Shown piece after piece: positions 30,929 through 40,027 of a stretch of 64,000 nt of DNA (its first letter is position 1; each line of letters begins with the position of its first letter). Position numbers and translations under genes: made by a program. The DNA is from CBDBLK01 sp965243145 (GTDB lineage: Bacteria; Bdellovibrionota; Bacteriovoracia; Bacteriovoracales; Bacteriovoracaceae). The DNA is taken from the NCBI GenBank assembly GCA_965243145.1, contig CBDEUB010000002.1:2604001-2668000 (forward strand). Direction: 5' to 3'. The notes beneath the pieces are model-generated. The model had not been told where the DNA came from. It made no database searches and saw only the letters and a list, made by a program, of their open reading frames with translations.

Positions 30929-33031
30929 ATGTTGGCAAGAAATGGTGTTTTTTTTCCAATGTTGGCCTTTGTCCTGTCTTTGATGTCCCCATTTTCTTGG
31001 GGCGCACCTCCTTGTAGTCCACCTAACGAAATCAATGCGGTCAAAGAAACCGTTTCAAAAGGCCATGCCAACGATGGCAAGAACTGCCGTGAAGGTAGGA
31101 CAACCCACAGTCTTTTGGCGGGGACTTATCTCGATGTACCGGGCCTCAATATGAAAGACAAACGGTGGGGTTATTTGTGTAAAGACAGCGCTTGCAATCA
31201 ATTGGACACCACTCACATCGCTTATTATTGCGGCAATGGAGAACCGTCCAGTTCCAGTGATAATGTCGCCGTTGTCAAGATTTTAAAGTCGTGCGATTTT
31301 GAAAAGAAGAAGGCCCCGGTGGTTTGGGAAGTTCAGAATACCAAGGGCCGTTGGAAATTTCCCTACGCCAGGTGGAATTGTGGGGCAATAGAACGAAAGA
31401 GGGTCACATTTGGCCTGGCGGAGAGGAATCCCCGCCTTTTTGAAAATTCTTGCAAGAATTTGGATTGGGCCAAGAAGTTGGTTGAGGAATTGCGCAAGAA
31501 GGAGCCGGCGCATCTTTCCTGGCGGTGGGGTTATCATTGTCAGGATCAAGGGTGCAGTCGGTTGTCGGGGGATCGGATAGCGTTTTATTGTGGAGACTCC
31601 AGGCCGTCAAATGGCCAAAGTCACGGAGTGGGGATTTACAGGATTGCCAAACCTCACTGCACTTCCTATAAAGAGCGGCAGTATTACAGAGACCATAATT
31701 CCAGTGGAGGATGGACTTTTGGGGGGAATATTCCGAATAGCGGTAGTGGAAACACTGGAGGCGGTGGGAATAGCGGCGGCGGTGGTAACACTGGTAATGT
31801 AAGTACGGATTTAAGATTATCAGAGGCCAAAGGCATTGCTAGACAAATAGCAAATCAATATCCCGAAGCACTTAAAAGAGCGTATAATTCCTATCCTAAA
31901 GAAGATGGAGATTTAAAAAATCATTCTCGAACTGAGTATTGGGATCGGGTGGTTCAAAAATTACATTCTATCGATGAAGGGTTCGGATATGTTTTGGACA
32001 CCTACGGGAGATATAGAACCGATCTCCTTTGCTTCGTTCCCTCGGCATACAGGTCTTCTCAAGGGAACCCGACGGGGAATCGTACAGAATATACTGGTGT
32101 TGATTTTATTGCAGGTGGTGATCCAGCATGGCCTAACTGGAGTGTATGGCCACCAGAAAAAAAGCGGCAAAAATACCCCAGTGGCCATGCTACCCACAAA
32201 GATCGTTGCGTTTTCCCCCGCCCTGGTGCTCCCGACTATGGTTATGTCAATGCCGGTGGTGGTAGCGGAACAAACCACACCAAAATTGTGGGAGCATGTG
32301 GTTCCTACAAAGGTGCCAGTGATGCTTCTTGCCAGTCGGGGAAATTTGCTGTTGGCCCAGGGGATACCGAGATGGATTACCGTTGGGTTTGCCAAAATAT
32401 TCCCAACGATGGCCAAACCGTGTGCAGCGAACCCCGGCCCAATCCGGTTATTTTAGGCCGTTGCAATTCTTATCAGGGTGCCAACGATGACTCCTGTGCC
32501 ACGGGCCAATTTCACTCCCACCCACCGGATACGGACACGGAATTTTTGTGGACATGCCGGAATATTCCCCACAATGGAGAGATGGATTGTAGTGAACAGC
32601 GGCCCGATCCCGTTACAGTGGGCCAATGTGGCCCTTATCAGGGAGATGGCGATGCCTCTTGTGTCAGTGGAGAATTTCACCCCCACCCTGGGCATACCCA
32701 GGCCGAATACCGTTGGATTTGCCGAAATGTGCCCCATAAGCGCTTTGAGGGCAAGCGGGAAGAGGAATGTCAACAGTCAAAAGCGGAAACTGTCCAGAAT
32801 GGCGGGAACATTCCAGAAAACAGTTCAAACAATTCGTCCGTGGTATTGGGCAAGTGCGGGAAAATTTATTGGGGTGCCCACGACGCCTCTTGCGAGAGTG
32901 GAAAATTTCATCCATCCCCAGGGAATACCAGCACGGAATTTCGCTGGAGCTGCCGCAATATGCCCTATGACGGCGGTGCGGATACCTGTCAACTGCCCAA
33001 ACCGGCGGTACTCATAAGGATGGGAAGATGA
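30929..33031 (+). CDS. modular secreted Cys-rich protein, architecture A-B-C-C-C-C (array gene 1)
   Basis: This is the longest product of the array, 700 residues, with GGGGAG upstream of ATG 30929 and a signal peptide to about residue 25. Module A (26-255) contains an internal duplication: RWGYLCKDSACNQL...IAYYCG at 79-122 and RWGYHCQDQGCSRL...IAFYCG at 199-245. A Gly/Asn/Ser linker follows. Module B (296-440) is typified by LSEAKGIARQIANQYPEALKRAYNSYP, EYWDRVVQKLHSID and CVFPRPGAPDYGY. Then come four C modules (about 455-501, 509-556, 564-614, 640-690) of the type C-G-x-Y-x-G-x-x-D-x-S-C-x-x-G-x-F...YRW-x-C-x-N-I-P. No known catalytic motif is evident. It is probably exported to the periplasm or beyond. 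The next gene overlaps its stop by four bases (ATGA). Confidence 0.75.
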   Translation: MLARNGVFFPMLAFVLSLMSPFSWGAPPCSPPNEINAVKETVSKGHANDGKNCREGRTTHSLLAGTYLDVPGLNMKDKRWGYLCKDSACNQLDTTHIAYYCGNGEPSSSSDNVAVVKILKSCDFEKKKAPVVWEVQNTKGRWKFPYARWNCGAIERKRVTFGLAERNPRLFENSCKNLDWAKKLVEELRKKEPAHLSWRWGYHCQDQGCSRLSGDRIAFYCGDSRPSNGQSHGVGIYRIAKPHCTSYKERQYYRDHNSSGGWTFGGNIPNSGSGNTGGGGNSGGGGNTGNVSTDLRLSEAKGIARQIANQYPEALKRAYNSYPKEDGDLKNHSRTEYWDRVVQKLHSIDEGFGYVLDTYGRYRTDLLCFVPSAYRSSQGNPTGNRTEYTGVDFIAGGDPAWPNWSVWPPEKKRQKYPSGHATHKDRCVFPRPGAPDYGYVNAGGGSGTNHTKIVGACGSYKGASDASCQSGKFAVGPGDTEMDYRWVCQNIPNDGQTVCSEPRPNPVILGRCNSYQGANDDSCATGQFHSHPPDTDTEFLWTCRNIPHNGEMDCSEQRPDPVTVGQCGPYQGDGDASCVSGEFHPHPGHTQAEYRWICRNVPHKRFEGKREEECQQSKAETVQNGGNIPENSSNNSSVVLGKCGKIYWGAHDASCESGKFHPSPGNTSTEFRWSCRNMPYDGGADTCQLPKPAVLIRMGR

Positions 33032-34566
33032 GAGTTCTTTTAGGCCTGGCCATTGTCCTGTCTTTGATACCCCAATTTGCTTGGGGTGCATCTCCGTGTA
33101 AACCACCCAACGAAATTAAGGCGGTCAAAGAAACTGTTTCAAAAGGCCATGCCAACGATGGCAAGAACTGCCGTGAAGGTAGGACAACCCACAGTCTTTT
33201 GGCGGGGACTTATCTCGATGTACCGGGCCTCAATATGAAAGACAAACGGTGGGGTTATTTGTGCAAAGACAGCGCTTGCAATCAATTGGATACCACTCAC
33301 ATAGCTTATTATTGCGGCAATGGAGAACCGTCCAGTTCCAGCGATAATGTCGCCGTTGTCAAGATTTTAAAGTCGTGCGATTTTGAAAAGAAGAAGGCCC
33401 CGGTGGTTTGGGAAGTTCAAAATACCAAGGGCCGTTGGAAATTTCCCTATGCCAGGTGGAATTGTGGGGCAATAGAACGAAAGAGAGTTACATTTGGCCT
33501 GGCGGAGAGGAATCCCCGCATTTTTGAAAACTCTTGCAAAAATTTGGATTGGGCCAAGAAGGTGGTTGAGGAATTGCGCAAAAAGGAGCCGTCGCATCTT
33601 GCCTGGCGTTGGGGTTATCATTGCCAGGATCAAGGTTGCAGTCGGTTGTCGGGGGACCGGATAGCATTTTATTGTGGAGACTCCAGGCCGTCAAATGGCC
33701 AAAGTCACGGGGTGGGAATTTACAGGATTGCTAAACCTCATTGCACTTCCTACAAAGAGCGGCAGTATTACAGAGACCATAAGGCCAAGGGGGGATGGAC
33801 TTACGGAGGTAACATTCCCAACACTGGTAGCAGTACTGGCAATGGTGGAAGTGATGGCAATAATGGAGGCGGCGGAAATAACGGCGGTGGTAGTGGTGGT
33901 ACGGGCAGTGGTAATGGTAACGGCAGCGGCAGTGGAAACACGGATCCCGATGCTATCAAAGGGGAGTGTGGCCGTTGGCAGGGGGCATCGGATAAATCTT
34001 GCAAGCAAGGAATGTATTATGGCCATCCGGGACACTCGAAGGCCGAGTATCGCTGGACTTGCCGGGATATACCCCACACCGGCGAGACTGGCTGTAGTGA
34101 ATCCAAAACGGACGAAGGGGAAGGAAGCGGCAGCGGTACTGGCCCAACTTCTCATATTCCAGGACTCACCTTGCCTCCCGGTGCGGCCTGTCCCAACAAT
34201 GCTCATTGGAAGAAAGTAGGGAGTGAATGTCTCCCCTCCTGTGGCCATGCCAAAAATATTTATTGTGCCAGCAACGATTGTTCCGGAGTATTGGTGGCCA
34301 CTGAATACTATTGCAAAAATGCCGGCGATCGGAAAGCGCAAGATTTGAAGTCCCACGGGCCGCCCTGCTGTCTGCTCAAATTGAGTGGTGGTTCCACTGT
34401 CTACGGGAAGTGTGGGCCATGGAAAGGAAACTCCAATGCCTCCTGTGCGGCGGGGGATTTTCACCAGCATCCCCCGGACACCGATTCCATGTTTCGCTGG
34501 ACTTGCAGAAATCGCCCCCACAATGGAGAAGTGTCTTGTTCCGAACCCAAAAGCGGGAGTGAGTGA
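33028..34566 (+). CDS. modular secreted Cys-rich protein, architecture A-C-D-C (array gene 2)
   Basis: The 512-residue product begins at ATG 33028 (AAGGATGG upstream) with a signal peptide (MRVLLGLAIVLSLIPQFAWGA). Module A is nearly identical to that of gene 1 in both its repeats, but module B is absent and a Gly/Asn/Ser linker of about 45 residues follows. It then has one C module (ECGRWQGASDKSC...YRWTCRDIPHTGETGCSE), a D module of the second type (ACPNNAHWKKVGSECLPSCGHAKNIYCASNDCSG...CCLLKL), and a final C module (YGKCGPWKGNSNASC). It overlaps gene 1 and is probably translated with it. Because it has A but no B, it is a natural test of which module carries activity. Confidence 0.75.
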   Translation: MRVLLGLAIVLSLIPQFAWGASPCKPPNEIKAVKETVSKGHANDGKNCREGRTTHSLLAGTYLDVPGLNMKDKRWGYLCKDSACNQLDTTHIAYYCGNGEPSSSSDNVAVVKILKSCDFEKKKAPVVWEVQNTKGRWKFPYARWNCGAIERKRVTFGLAERNPRIFENSCKNLDWAKKVVEELRKKEPSHLAWRWGYHCQDQGCSRLSGDRIAFYCGDSRPSNGQSHGVGIYRIAKPHCTSYKERQYYRDHKAKGGWTYGGNIPNTGSSTGNGGSDGNNGGGGNNGGGSGGTGSGNGNGSGSGNTDPDAIKGECGRWQGASDKSCKQGMYYGHPGHSKAEYRWTCRDIPHTGETGCSESKTDEGEGSGSGTGPTSHIPGLTLPPGAACPNNAHWKKVGSECLPSCGHAKNIYCASNDCSGVLVATEYYCKNAGDRKAQDLKSHGPPCCLLKLSGGSTVYGKCGPWKGNSNASCAAGDFHQHPPDTDSMFRWTCRNRPHNGEVSCSEPKSGSE

Positions 34567-34643
34567 ATAGTGGCGGCAGTTAGGTTAAGAAAATTAGTAA
34601 AATGATTTTTTATTGAAGAATAATATTATAAAGGGATGGAAAA

Positions 34644-35675
34644 ATGAAAATTATTTTGGCCCTGTCTTGGGCAATTTTGTGTCTGGGATTCTTTACCTTC
34701 AGTGTATTTGCTGTCGAAGGGGTGTCGGACGCTAAAAAGATCGTCGAAGATCTGGCCAAGCAACACGCCAGCGCTTTGCGAGTGGCGTACAATGGCCATC
34801 TTCCAGATGGAGTCACGACTAACAAGCATACGGAATTTTGGGATAGAGTGGTTCAAAAGTTGCGCTCTCTAAATCCGGGTTTTGGTTATATCTATAGCCC
34901 TGCCACCAAACGCTATTATGCCGATCTTGTGTGTTACACTCCACCTCAGTACCGTTCGTCTCAAGGCAACCCAACGGGAAATTGGAGTTATTCCACTGGA
35001 GTGGACTTTGTTGGCGGTGATATACCGAGGCATTTTCGCTGGTCGGTTTTCACGCCAGAGAGAAGAGGAGAGAAGTACCCTAGAGGCCATGCTGCCCATA
35101 AGAACCTTTGTATCTTTCCCCGCCCCGGTGCTTCCGACTATGGTTATGCGGAAAACAATGGTGGTACTAATGGCAACGGCGGTGGCGGCGGAAATAATGG
35201 CGGCGGTAGTGGTGGCAACGGTAATGGAAACGGTAATGGTAATGGAAATGGAAATACGGATCCCGATGCCATCAAAGGTGAGTGTGGCCGTTGGCAGGGG
35301 CCATCGGATCAGTCTTGCAATCAAGGGAGGTATCACCGCCATCCGGGGCACTCGGAATCCGAGTACCGCTGGACTTGCCGGGATATTCCCCACACTGGCG
35401 AGACTGGCTGTAGTGAATCCAAATCGGGCCAAGGAGGGGGAAATGAGGAGGCCCAATGTCCCTTCCCCTTTCCTCATTACAAAAAAGTTGGTGGAAGTTG
35501 CCTCCCCTCCTGTGGGGTCTCCAAAAATATCTATTGCGCCAAAAATGATTGCTCGGGATTGGTGATCGCCAGCGGCCCCCCTTGCACCAATGCCGGCAAT
35601 AGGAAGGCCATGGATTTAAAAACCTATCCATCTCCCAAACAGTCCCCATGTTGTTTGCTTAAATTAACTAAATAA
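34644..35675 (+). CDS. modular secreted Cys-rich protein, architecture B-C-D1 (array gene 3)
   Basis: The 343-residue product has a signal peptide (MKIILALSWAILCLGFFTFSVFA) and GGGATGG upstream of ATG 34644. Module B starts VEGVSDAKKIVEDLAKQHASALRVAYNG and includes FWDRVVQKLRSLNPGFGY, then FPRPGASDYGY. A linker of Gly and Asn follows, then C (GECGRWQGPSDQSC...) and a D module of the first type (EEAQCPFPFPHYKKVGGSCLPSCGVSKNIYCAKNDCSG...CCLLKLTK). It ends in LLKLTK, as does the last gene of the array, and the DNA after both stops is homologous. Confidence 0.75.
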   Translation: MKIILALSWAILCLGFFTFSVFAVEGVSDAKKIVEDLAKQHASALRVAYNGHLPDGVTTNKHTEFWDRVVQKLRSLNPGFGYIYSPATKRYYADLVCYTPPQYRSSQGNPTGNWSYSTGVDFVGGDIPRHFRWSVFTPERRGEKYPRGHAAHKNLCIFPRPGASDYGYAENNGGTNGNGGGGGNNGGGSGGNGNGNGNGNGNGNTDPDAIKGECGRWQGPSDQSCNQGRYHRHPGHSESEYRWTCRDIPHTGETGCSESKSGQGGGNEEAQCPFPFPHYKKVGGSCLPSCGVSKNIYCAKNDCSGLVIASGPPCTNAGNRKAMDLKTYPSPKQSPCCLLKLTK

Positions 35676-35712
35676 TAAAACCCTTCCACCGCAAGAGCAC
35701 CGTAGAGTGTAC

Positions 35713-35843
35713 CCTGCGGAGAGTTTTTTACAGGCAAGACGAAGGGAAAAATTGCAATTCGAGATTTCCCAGGGATATGTGTTGCCTGCGGTAGAAGGCC
35801 TTGCCGTTCCCTCCACTCCCAGCACTCACCGAGGGCCATAAAG
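35713..35843 (-). pseudogene. fragment of the lipoprotein gene found at 53578-54246
   Basis: GAGTTTTTTACAGGCAAGAC and the next 90 or so bases match the 3' end of the minus-strand gene at 53578-54246 (including the GAATTGCAATTTTTC coding region). The fragment then jumps to GTTCCCTCCACTCCCAG, which matches about 53749. It is therefore a truncated duplicate with an internal deletion of roughly 90 bases. Its place directly after array gene 3 copies the arrangement at the right end of the array. Confidence 0.85.
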
Positions 35844-35896
35844 CTAGAGGTTTTTATGGCCACTAACTTCTAAGAAATCGAATTTCTCTCCTAATC

Positions 35897-36556
35897 CTAG
35901 AACAAGCGGGCAAGCCGAGCATTGAGATCAAAGGAACACAAAGCATCAAATTCATCGTTCTCCCCATCGGCACTATTGGCCGCATCGAGAATGCAATTGA
36001 AATTAGAAATCATGGCCTCGTCTTCCGGTTTTGTCTTTCTTTCCCAATCAAGTAGAAATTGAGTTCCGTTATTTTTAAGGCCATGGAGGAATAGAGCGGC
36101 ATCTCCTCTAATATTGAAATTGACTACTCCACTTTGGGTGTGGCGTATGATGACGGAATCTTCCCTCATATAGAAATTGTTATTTCCTTTGGATTCGAAA
36201 ATATAGAAATGCAGGGGAACATAACAAGAGAATTGAGAGTTTTCAGTATCGGTATGATAGATTTTATAACATTTCAAAGAGGGATAGAATTGGTGTTCTG
36301 TGTTTTGATAGGTTGTATTTTGATTGTAAGAATAAACTATTGCTTTTGTATCTTGTCTTATTAATTGCTCGAAGATATATTGAGCACTTTCACCGTTTAT
36401 GATCAAACCAAATCCTTGAGGGGTAAATTGTAACCGAGAGTTTTGGCCCATTTTGTATACGGCAACATTCTTGTCTTTGAAAGCATGAATATTGAAAAGG
36501 ATTAGAAAAAGCAGGACAGATCCGAAAAAGAATTTAACAAGTTTCAGTTTCATCAT
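35897..36556 (-). CDS. exported protein of unknown function, AT-rich
   Basis: The 219-residue product begins at ATG 36556, with GGGGG a few bases upstream, and has an N-terminal export/anchor segment (KLVKFFFGSVLLFLILFNIHA). The mature part is rich in Asn, Phe and Tyr, with scattered Cys (LKCYKI, FSCYVP, NCILD, LCSFD). It contains the strands LQFTPQGFGLIING and YIFESKGNNNFYMREDSVIIRHTQSG. I do not recognise the family. It is the only minus-strand gene inside the array region and its base composition is AT-richer than its neighbours, so it may have been inserted at the duplication breakpoint next to the 35713-35843 fragment. Confidence 0.65.
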   Translation of the reverse strand: MMKLKLVKFFFGSVLLFLILFNIHAFKDKNVAVYKMGQNSRLQFTPQGFGLIINGESAQYIFEQLIRQDTKAIVYSYNQNTTYQNTEHQFYPSLKCYKIYHTDTENSQFSCYVPLHFYIFESKGNNNFYMREDSVIIRHTQSGVVNFNIRGDAALFLHGLKNNGTQFLLDWERKTKPEDEAMISNFNCILDAANSADGENDEFDALCSFDLNARLARLF

Positions 36557-37027
36557 TAGACCCCCAATTTAGAAAATAATTTCAACCCTCAAGTTTTTCT
36601 TCTGAGACTTAGTTCCAAAAATGATCCTTAAAGTCAAGTCAAATGATAAGAAATTTCTCAATTTTTATAACGCATAATGACTCATTCCTGCTCATCGAGG
36701 CCCTTATCAGGCCCAAGGCCAATATCGCATTGGGTATAATCTGAACGCGAAGCATAAAAAGGCGAGGAATAAAAGATGACAAAGACAAAATTTGAGCACT
36801 CAAGGCATTTTTGGGAAAAATGACCTTGACAAATATTTTAATAAATTTTACCATGATTCTAAGCTATAACATGGATGTTTTGATGAGGCCCCTTCGCCCC
36901 TTCGCCCCTTTGGCGGTAGTTTTTGCTGTTTTTAATATCAGATTAAAGAAACTGGTAAAATGGTTTGTGTTTGGTGATAGCACTTCTGGTTTCTTATTCT
37001 GAGCATTATTTTGAGGAGGAAGTAAAG
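36557..37027. other. non-coding region upstream of array gene 4
   Basis: I see no convincing gene in this gap of about 470 bases. It contains a short direct repeat (CCCCTTCG three times near 36892-36914, in GCCCCTTCGCCCCTTCGCCC) and the leader with GAGGAGG just before ATG 37028. A promoter is likely here but was not identified with confidence. Confidence 0.4.
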
Positions 37028-38908
37028 ATGAGAATTGTTTTGGCCCTATCTTGGGTAATCTTGTATCTGGGATTCTTTAGCTTCAATGCGTTTGCCGTTG
37101 AAGGGGTATCAGATGCTAAAAAGGTCGCCGAAGATCTGGCCAAGCAGTATGCCAGTGCTTTGCGAGTGGCGTACAACGGTGGTCTTCCAGGTGGAGTTAC
37201 GACTAACAAGCATACGGAATTTTGGGATAGAGTGATTCAAAAGTTGCACTCCCTGAACGATGGATTTGGGTATATTGGCCACTTCAGAAGCGACGGTAAG
37301 CTTAATGTGAGACTTGCTGATTTGTTGTGCTACATCCCAGATATTCAGCACCGTCCATCTCAAGGCAACCCCACGGGGAATACGGAGGAATTTTTCCAAG
37401 TGGATTTTATTGGAGGCGGACCGGATAGACATCTTAGGTGGTCGCATGGCTCGATGGAAGAGAGGAGAAGGCTTAAGGATAATGAAGGCAAGGTAGGCCG
37501 TTGCGTTTTCCCCCGCCCTGGAGCACCCAACTACGGTTATGTCCCGAATCACCCTGGGCCTGTCGTAGGAAGCGGTAGTGGCACTAATGGCGGCGGCGGA
37601 AACACAAATTCTAACACAAGTGTGGCCGCCAGGGATTTAACATTATCAGAGGCCAAGGATATTATTAAACAACTGGAGGATAAGCATCCCGAAGCACTTA
37701 AAATAGCGTATAATTCCTATCCTAAAGGGGATAGAGATTTAAAAAATCATTCTCGCACTGAATTTTGGGATCGGGTGATTCAAAAATTACATTCGATTGA
37801 TCCTGGGTATTGCTATGTTAGAGGAAGAGATGGCCGTCATATGACTGATCTTTTAGGCCATTGCCCTCATCAATACCGTTCTTCTGATTGTAATACTGCA
37901 GCTGGAGGGTCATTGGCAGAATTTACAACATTAGATTTTATCGCTAGCACCCATTCAGGGGGCGGCCGGCGGGCCTATTTGTGGTGGGGAAACCCTGGTA
38001 CATTCGAGAGTAGAAAAGCAAGGCTTGCGGAGATTCGCAAAAAAGAACCTAACCACCTTCCCCATCCAATATGGAGGGGACATTGTGTATTTCCCCGTCC
38101 CGGTGCTCCCGATTATGGTTATGCGAATGCCAGTGGTGGTAGCGGAACAAACCACACCAAAATTGTGGGAGCATGTGGTTCCTACAAAGGGGCCAATGAT
38201 GCTTCTTGCCAGTCAGGGAAGTTTGGTGTTGGCCCAGGAGATACCGATACGGATTACCGTTGGGTTTGCCAAAATATTCCCAACGATGGCCAAACCGTGT
38301 GCAGCGAACCCAGGCCCAATCCGGTTATTTTAGGCCGTTGCAATTCTTATCAGGGTGCCAACGATGACTCTTGTACTGCAGGCAAATTTCACTCCCACCC
38401 GCCGGATACGGACACGGAATTTCTATGGACATGCCGGAATATTCCCCACAATGGAGAGATGGGCTGTAGTGAACAGCGGCCCGATCCCGTTACAGTGGGC
38501 CAGTGTGGCCCTTATCAAGGAGATGGCGATGCTTCTTGTGTTAGCGGAGAATTTCACCCCCACCCCGGGCATACCCAGGCCGAATACCGTTGGATTTGCC
38601 GAAATATTCCCCACAAAAGTTTCAATGGCAAGCGGGAAGAGGAATGTCAACAGTCAAAAGCGGAAACTGGCCAGGATAGTGGGAACATTCCAGAAAACAG
38701 TTCAAACAATTCGTCCGTGGTATTGGGCAAGTGCGGGAAAATTTATTGGGGTGCTCACGATGCTTCTTGTGAGAGTGGAAAATTTCATCCATCCCCGGGG
38801 AATACCAGCACGGAATTTCGCTGGAGCTGCCGCAATATTCCTTACGACGGTGGCGCAGAGGTATGCCGACTGCCGAAACCGGCAATTTACATTAGACAGG
38901 GGATGTAG
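37028..38908 (+). CDS. modular secreted Cys-rich protein, architecture B-B-C-C-C-C (array gene 4)
   Basis: The 626-residue product starts at ATG 37028 (GAGGAGG upstream), with a signal peptide MRIVLALSWVILYLGFFSFNAFA. It carries two different B modules in series. The first is VEGVSDAKKVAEDLAKQYASALRVAYNG type, ending FPRPGAPNYGY. The second is RDLTLSEAKDIIKQLEDKHPEALKIAYNSYP type, with CYVRGRDGRH and HCPHQYRSSDCN. Four C modules follow, nearly identical to those of gene 1 (CGSYKGANDASC, CNSYQGANDDSC, CGPYQGDGDASC, CGKIYWGAHDASC). The fusion shows that B modules can be strung together. No D module is present. Confidence 0.75.
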   Translation: MRIVLALSWVILYLGFFSFNAFAVEGVSDAKKVAEDLAKQYASALRVAYNGGLPGGVTTNKHTEFWDRVIQKLHSLNDGFGYIGHFRSDGKLNVRLADLLCYIPDIQHRPSQGNPTGNTEEFFQVDFIGGGPDRHLRWSHGSMEERRRLKDNEGKVGRCVFPRPGAPNYGYVPNHPGPVVGSGSGTNGGGGNTNSNTSVAARDLTLSEAKDIIKQLEDKHPEALKIAYNSYPKGDRDLKNHSRTEFWDRVIQKLHSIDPGYCYVRGRDGRHMTDLLGHCPHQYRSSDCNTAAGGSLAEFTTLDFIASTHSGGGRRAYLWWGNPGTFESRKARLAEIRKKEPNHLPHPIWRGHCVFPRPGAPDYGYANASGGSGTNHTKIVGACGSYKGANDASCQSGKFGVGPGDTDTDYRWVCQNIPNDGQTVCSEPRPNPVILGRCNSYQGANDDSCTAGKFHSHPPDTDTEFLWTCRNIPHNGEMGCSEQRPDPVTVGQCGPYQGDGDASCVSGEFHPHPGHTQAEYRWICRNIPHKSFNGKREEECQQSKAETGQDSGNIPENSSNNSSVVLGKCGKIYWGAHDASCESGKFHPSPGNTSTEFRWSCRNIPYDGGAEVCRLPKPAIYIRQGM

Positions 38909-38924
38909 AGTTAAGGATACAAAG

Positions 38925-40007
38925 ATGAAAATTATTTTGATTCTACCTTGGGCAATCTTATACTTGGGATGCTTTGCCCTTAGTGTGGCCGCCAGGGATT
39001 TAACATTATCAGAGGCCAAGGATATTGTTAAACAAATGGGGGATAAGCATCCCGAAGCACTTAAAAGAGCATTCAATGGTGGCCTTCATGATAAACGAGA
39101 ATTAAAAAATCACTCCCGAGCTGAATTTTGGGATCGGATAACACAAAAGTTGCATTCGATTGATCCTGGTTATCGTTATTGTCTGGCAGGAAATAATGTT
39201 TATTACGCCGATTTTATTCATTATTGCCCACCACAATTCCGCTCTTCTAATTGTAATCCGACGGGTACTAGGGAAGAGCAGACAAGCGTTGATGTCATCG
39301 CTAGCAATAGTTCTGGATCCTTTGTATGGATGGGAGGAAAACCTTCTACACCTGAAAGTAGACATAAGGCGGATCCGAGTCAGCCGAGAAGGGGCCGTTG
39401 TCATTTTCCCCGCCCTGATGCTCTCAACTACGGTTATGTCCCGAACCATCCAGGGCCTGTTGTAGGAAGCGGAAACGGCGGAAATAACGGCGGTGGTAGT
39501 GGTGGCAACGGTAATGGAAATGGAAATGGAAATGGAAACACGGATCCCGATGCCATTAAAGGAGAGTGTGGCCGTTGGCAGGGGCCATCGGATCAGTCTT
39601 GCAATCAGGGAAGATACCATCGCCATCCGGGGCACTCGAAATCCGAGTACCGCTGGACTTGCCGGGATATTCCTCACACCGGCGAGATTGGCTGTAGTGA
39701 ATCCAAAACGGGTGGAGGAGGGGGAACTGGCAGCGGCAATGGCAGTGGCCCAACTGCTCATATTCCAGGACTCACCTTGCCCCCCGGCGCGGCCTGTCCC
39801 AATGATGCTCACTGGAAAGAAGTAGGGGGTGAATGTCTCCCCTCCTGCGGGCACGCCAAAAATATCTATTGCGCTAAAAACGATTGCTCGGGATTAGTGA
39901 TTGCCAATGGTGGCAGTTGTACCAATGCCGCTAGTAAGAAGGCAAGTGATTTAAAATCTTACCAATCCCCCTGTTGTTTACTCAAATTGAATGATGGCGA
40001 TCGTTAA
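38925..40007 (+). CDS. modular secreted Cys-rich protein, architecture B-C-D2 (array gene 5)
   Basis: ATG 38925 (AAGGAT upstream) opens a 360-residue protein with signal peptide MKIILILPWAILYLGCFALSVAA. Module B is RDLTLSEAKDIVKQMGDKHPEALKRAFNGG type with RAEFWDRITQKLHSIDPGYRY. A Gly/Asn linker and one C module (ECGRWQGPSDQSC) follow. The D module is of the second type (PTAHIPGLTLPPGAACPNDAHWKEVGGECLPSCGHAKNIYC... ending CCLLKLNDGDR). The frame is open far upstream through gene 4 in another frame, but the signal peptide and ribosome site fix this start. Confidence 0.75.
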   Translation: MKIILILPWAILYLGCFALSVAARDLTLSEAKDIVKQMGDKHPEALKRAFNGGLHDKRELKNHSRAEFWDRITQKLHSIDPGYRYCLAGNNVYYADFIHYCPPQFRSSNCNPTGTREEQTSVDVIASNSSGSFVWMGGKPSTPESRHKADPSQPRRGRCHFPRPDALNYGYVPNHPGPVVGSGNGGNNGGGSGGNGNGNGNGNGNTDPDAIKGECGRWQGPSDQSCNQGRYHRHPGHSKSEYRWTCRDIPHTGEIGCSESKTGGGGGTGSGNGSGPTAHIPGLTLPPGAACPNDAHWKEVGGECLPSCGHAKNIYCAKNDCSGLVIANGGSCTNAASKKASDLKSYQSPCCLLKLNDGDR

Positions 40008-40027
40008 GAATGAACAAGGATGGGAAA

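Noticed and set aside
36639..37002. Short frames in the gap upstream of array gene 4
   Set aside because: No ribosome site, no recognisable domain, and poor composition.
38355..38924. Long upstream extension of array gene 5
   Set aside because: This part is a shadow frame of gene 4; the signal peptide and AAGGAT site fix the true start at 38925.
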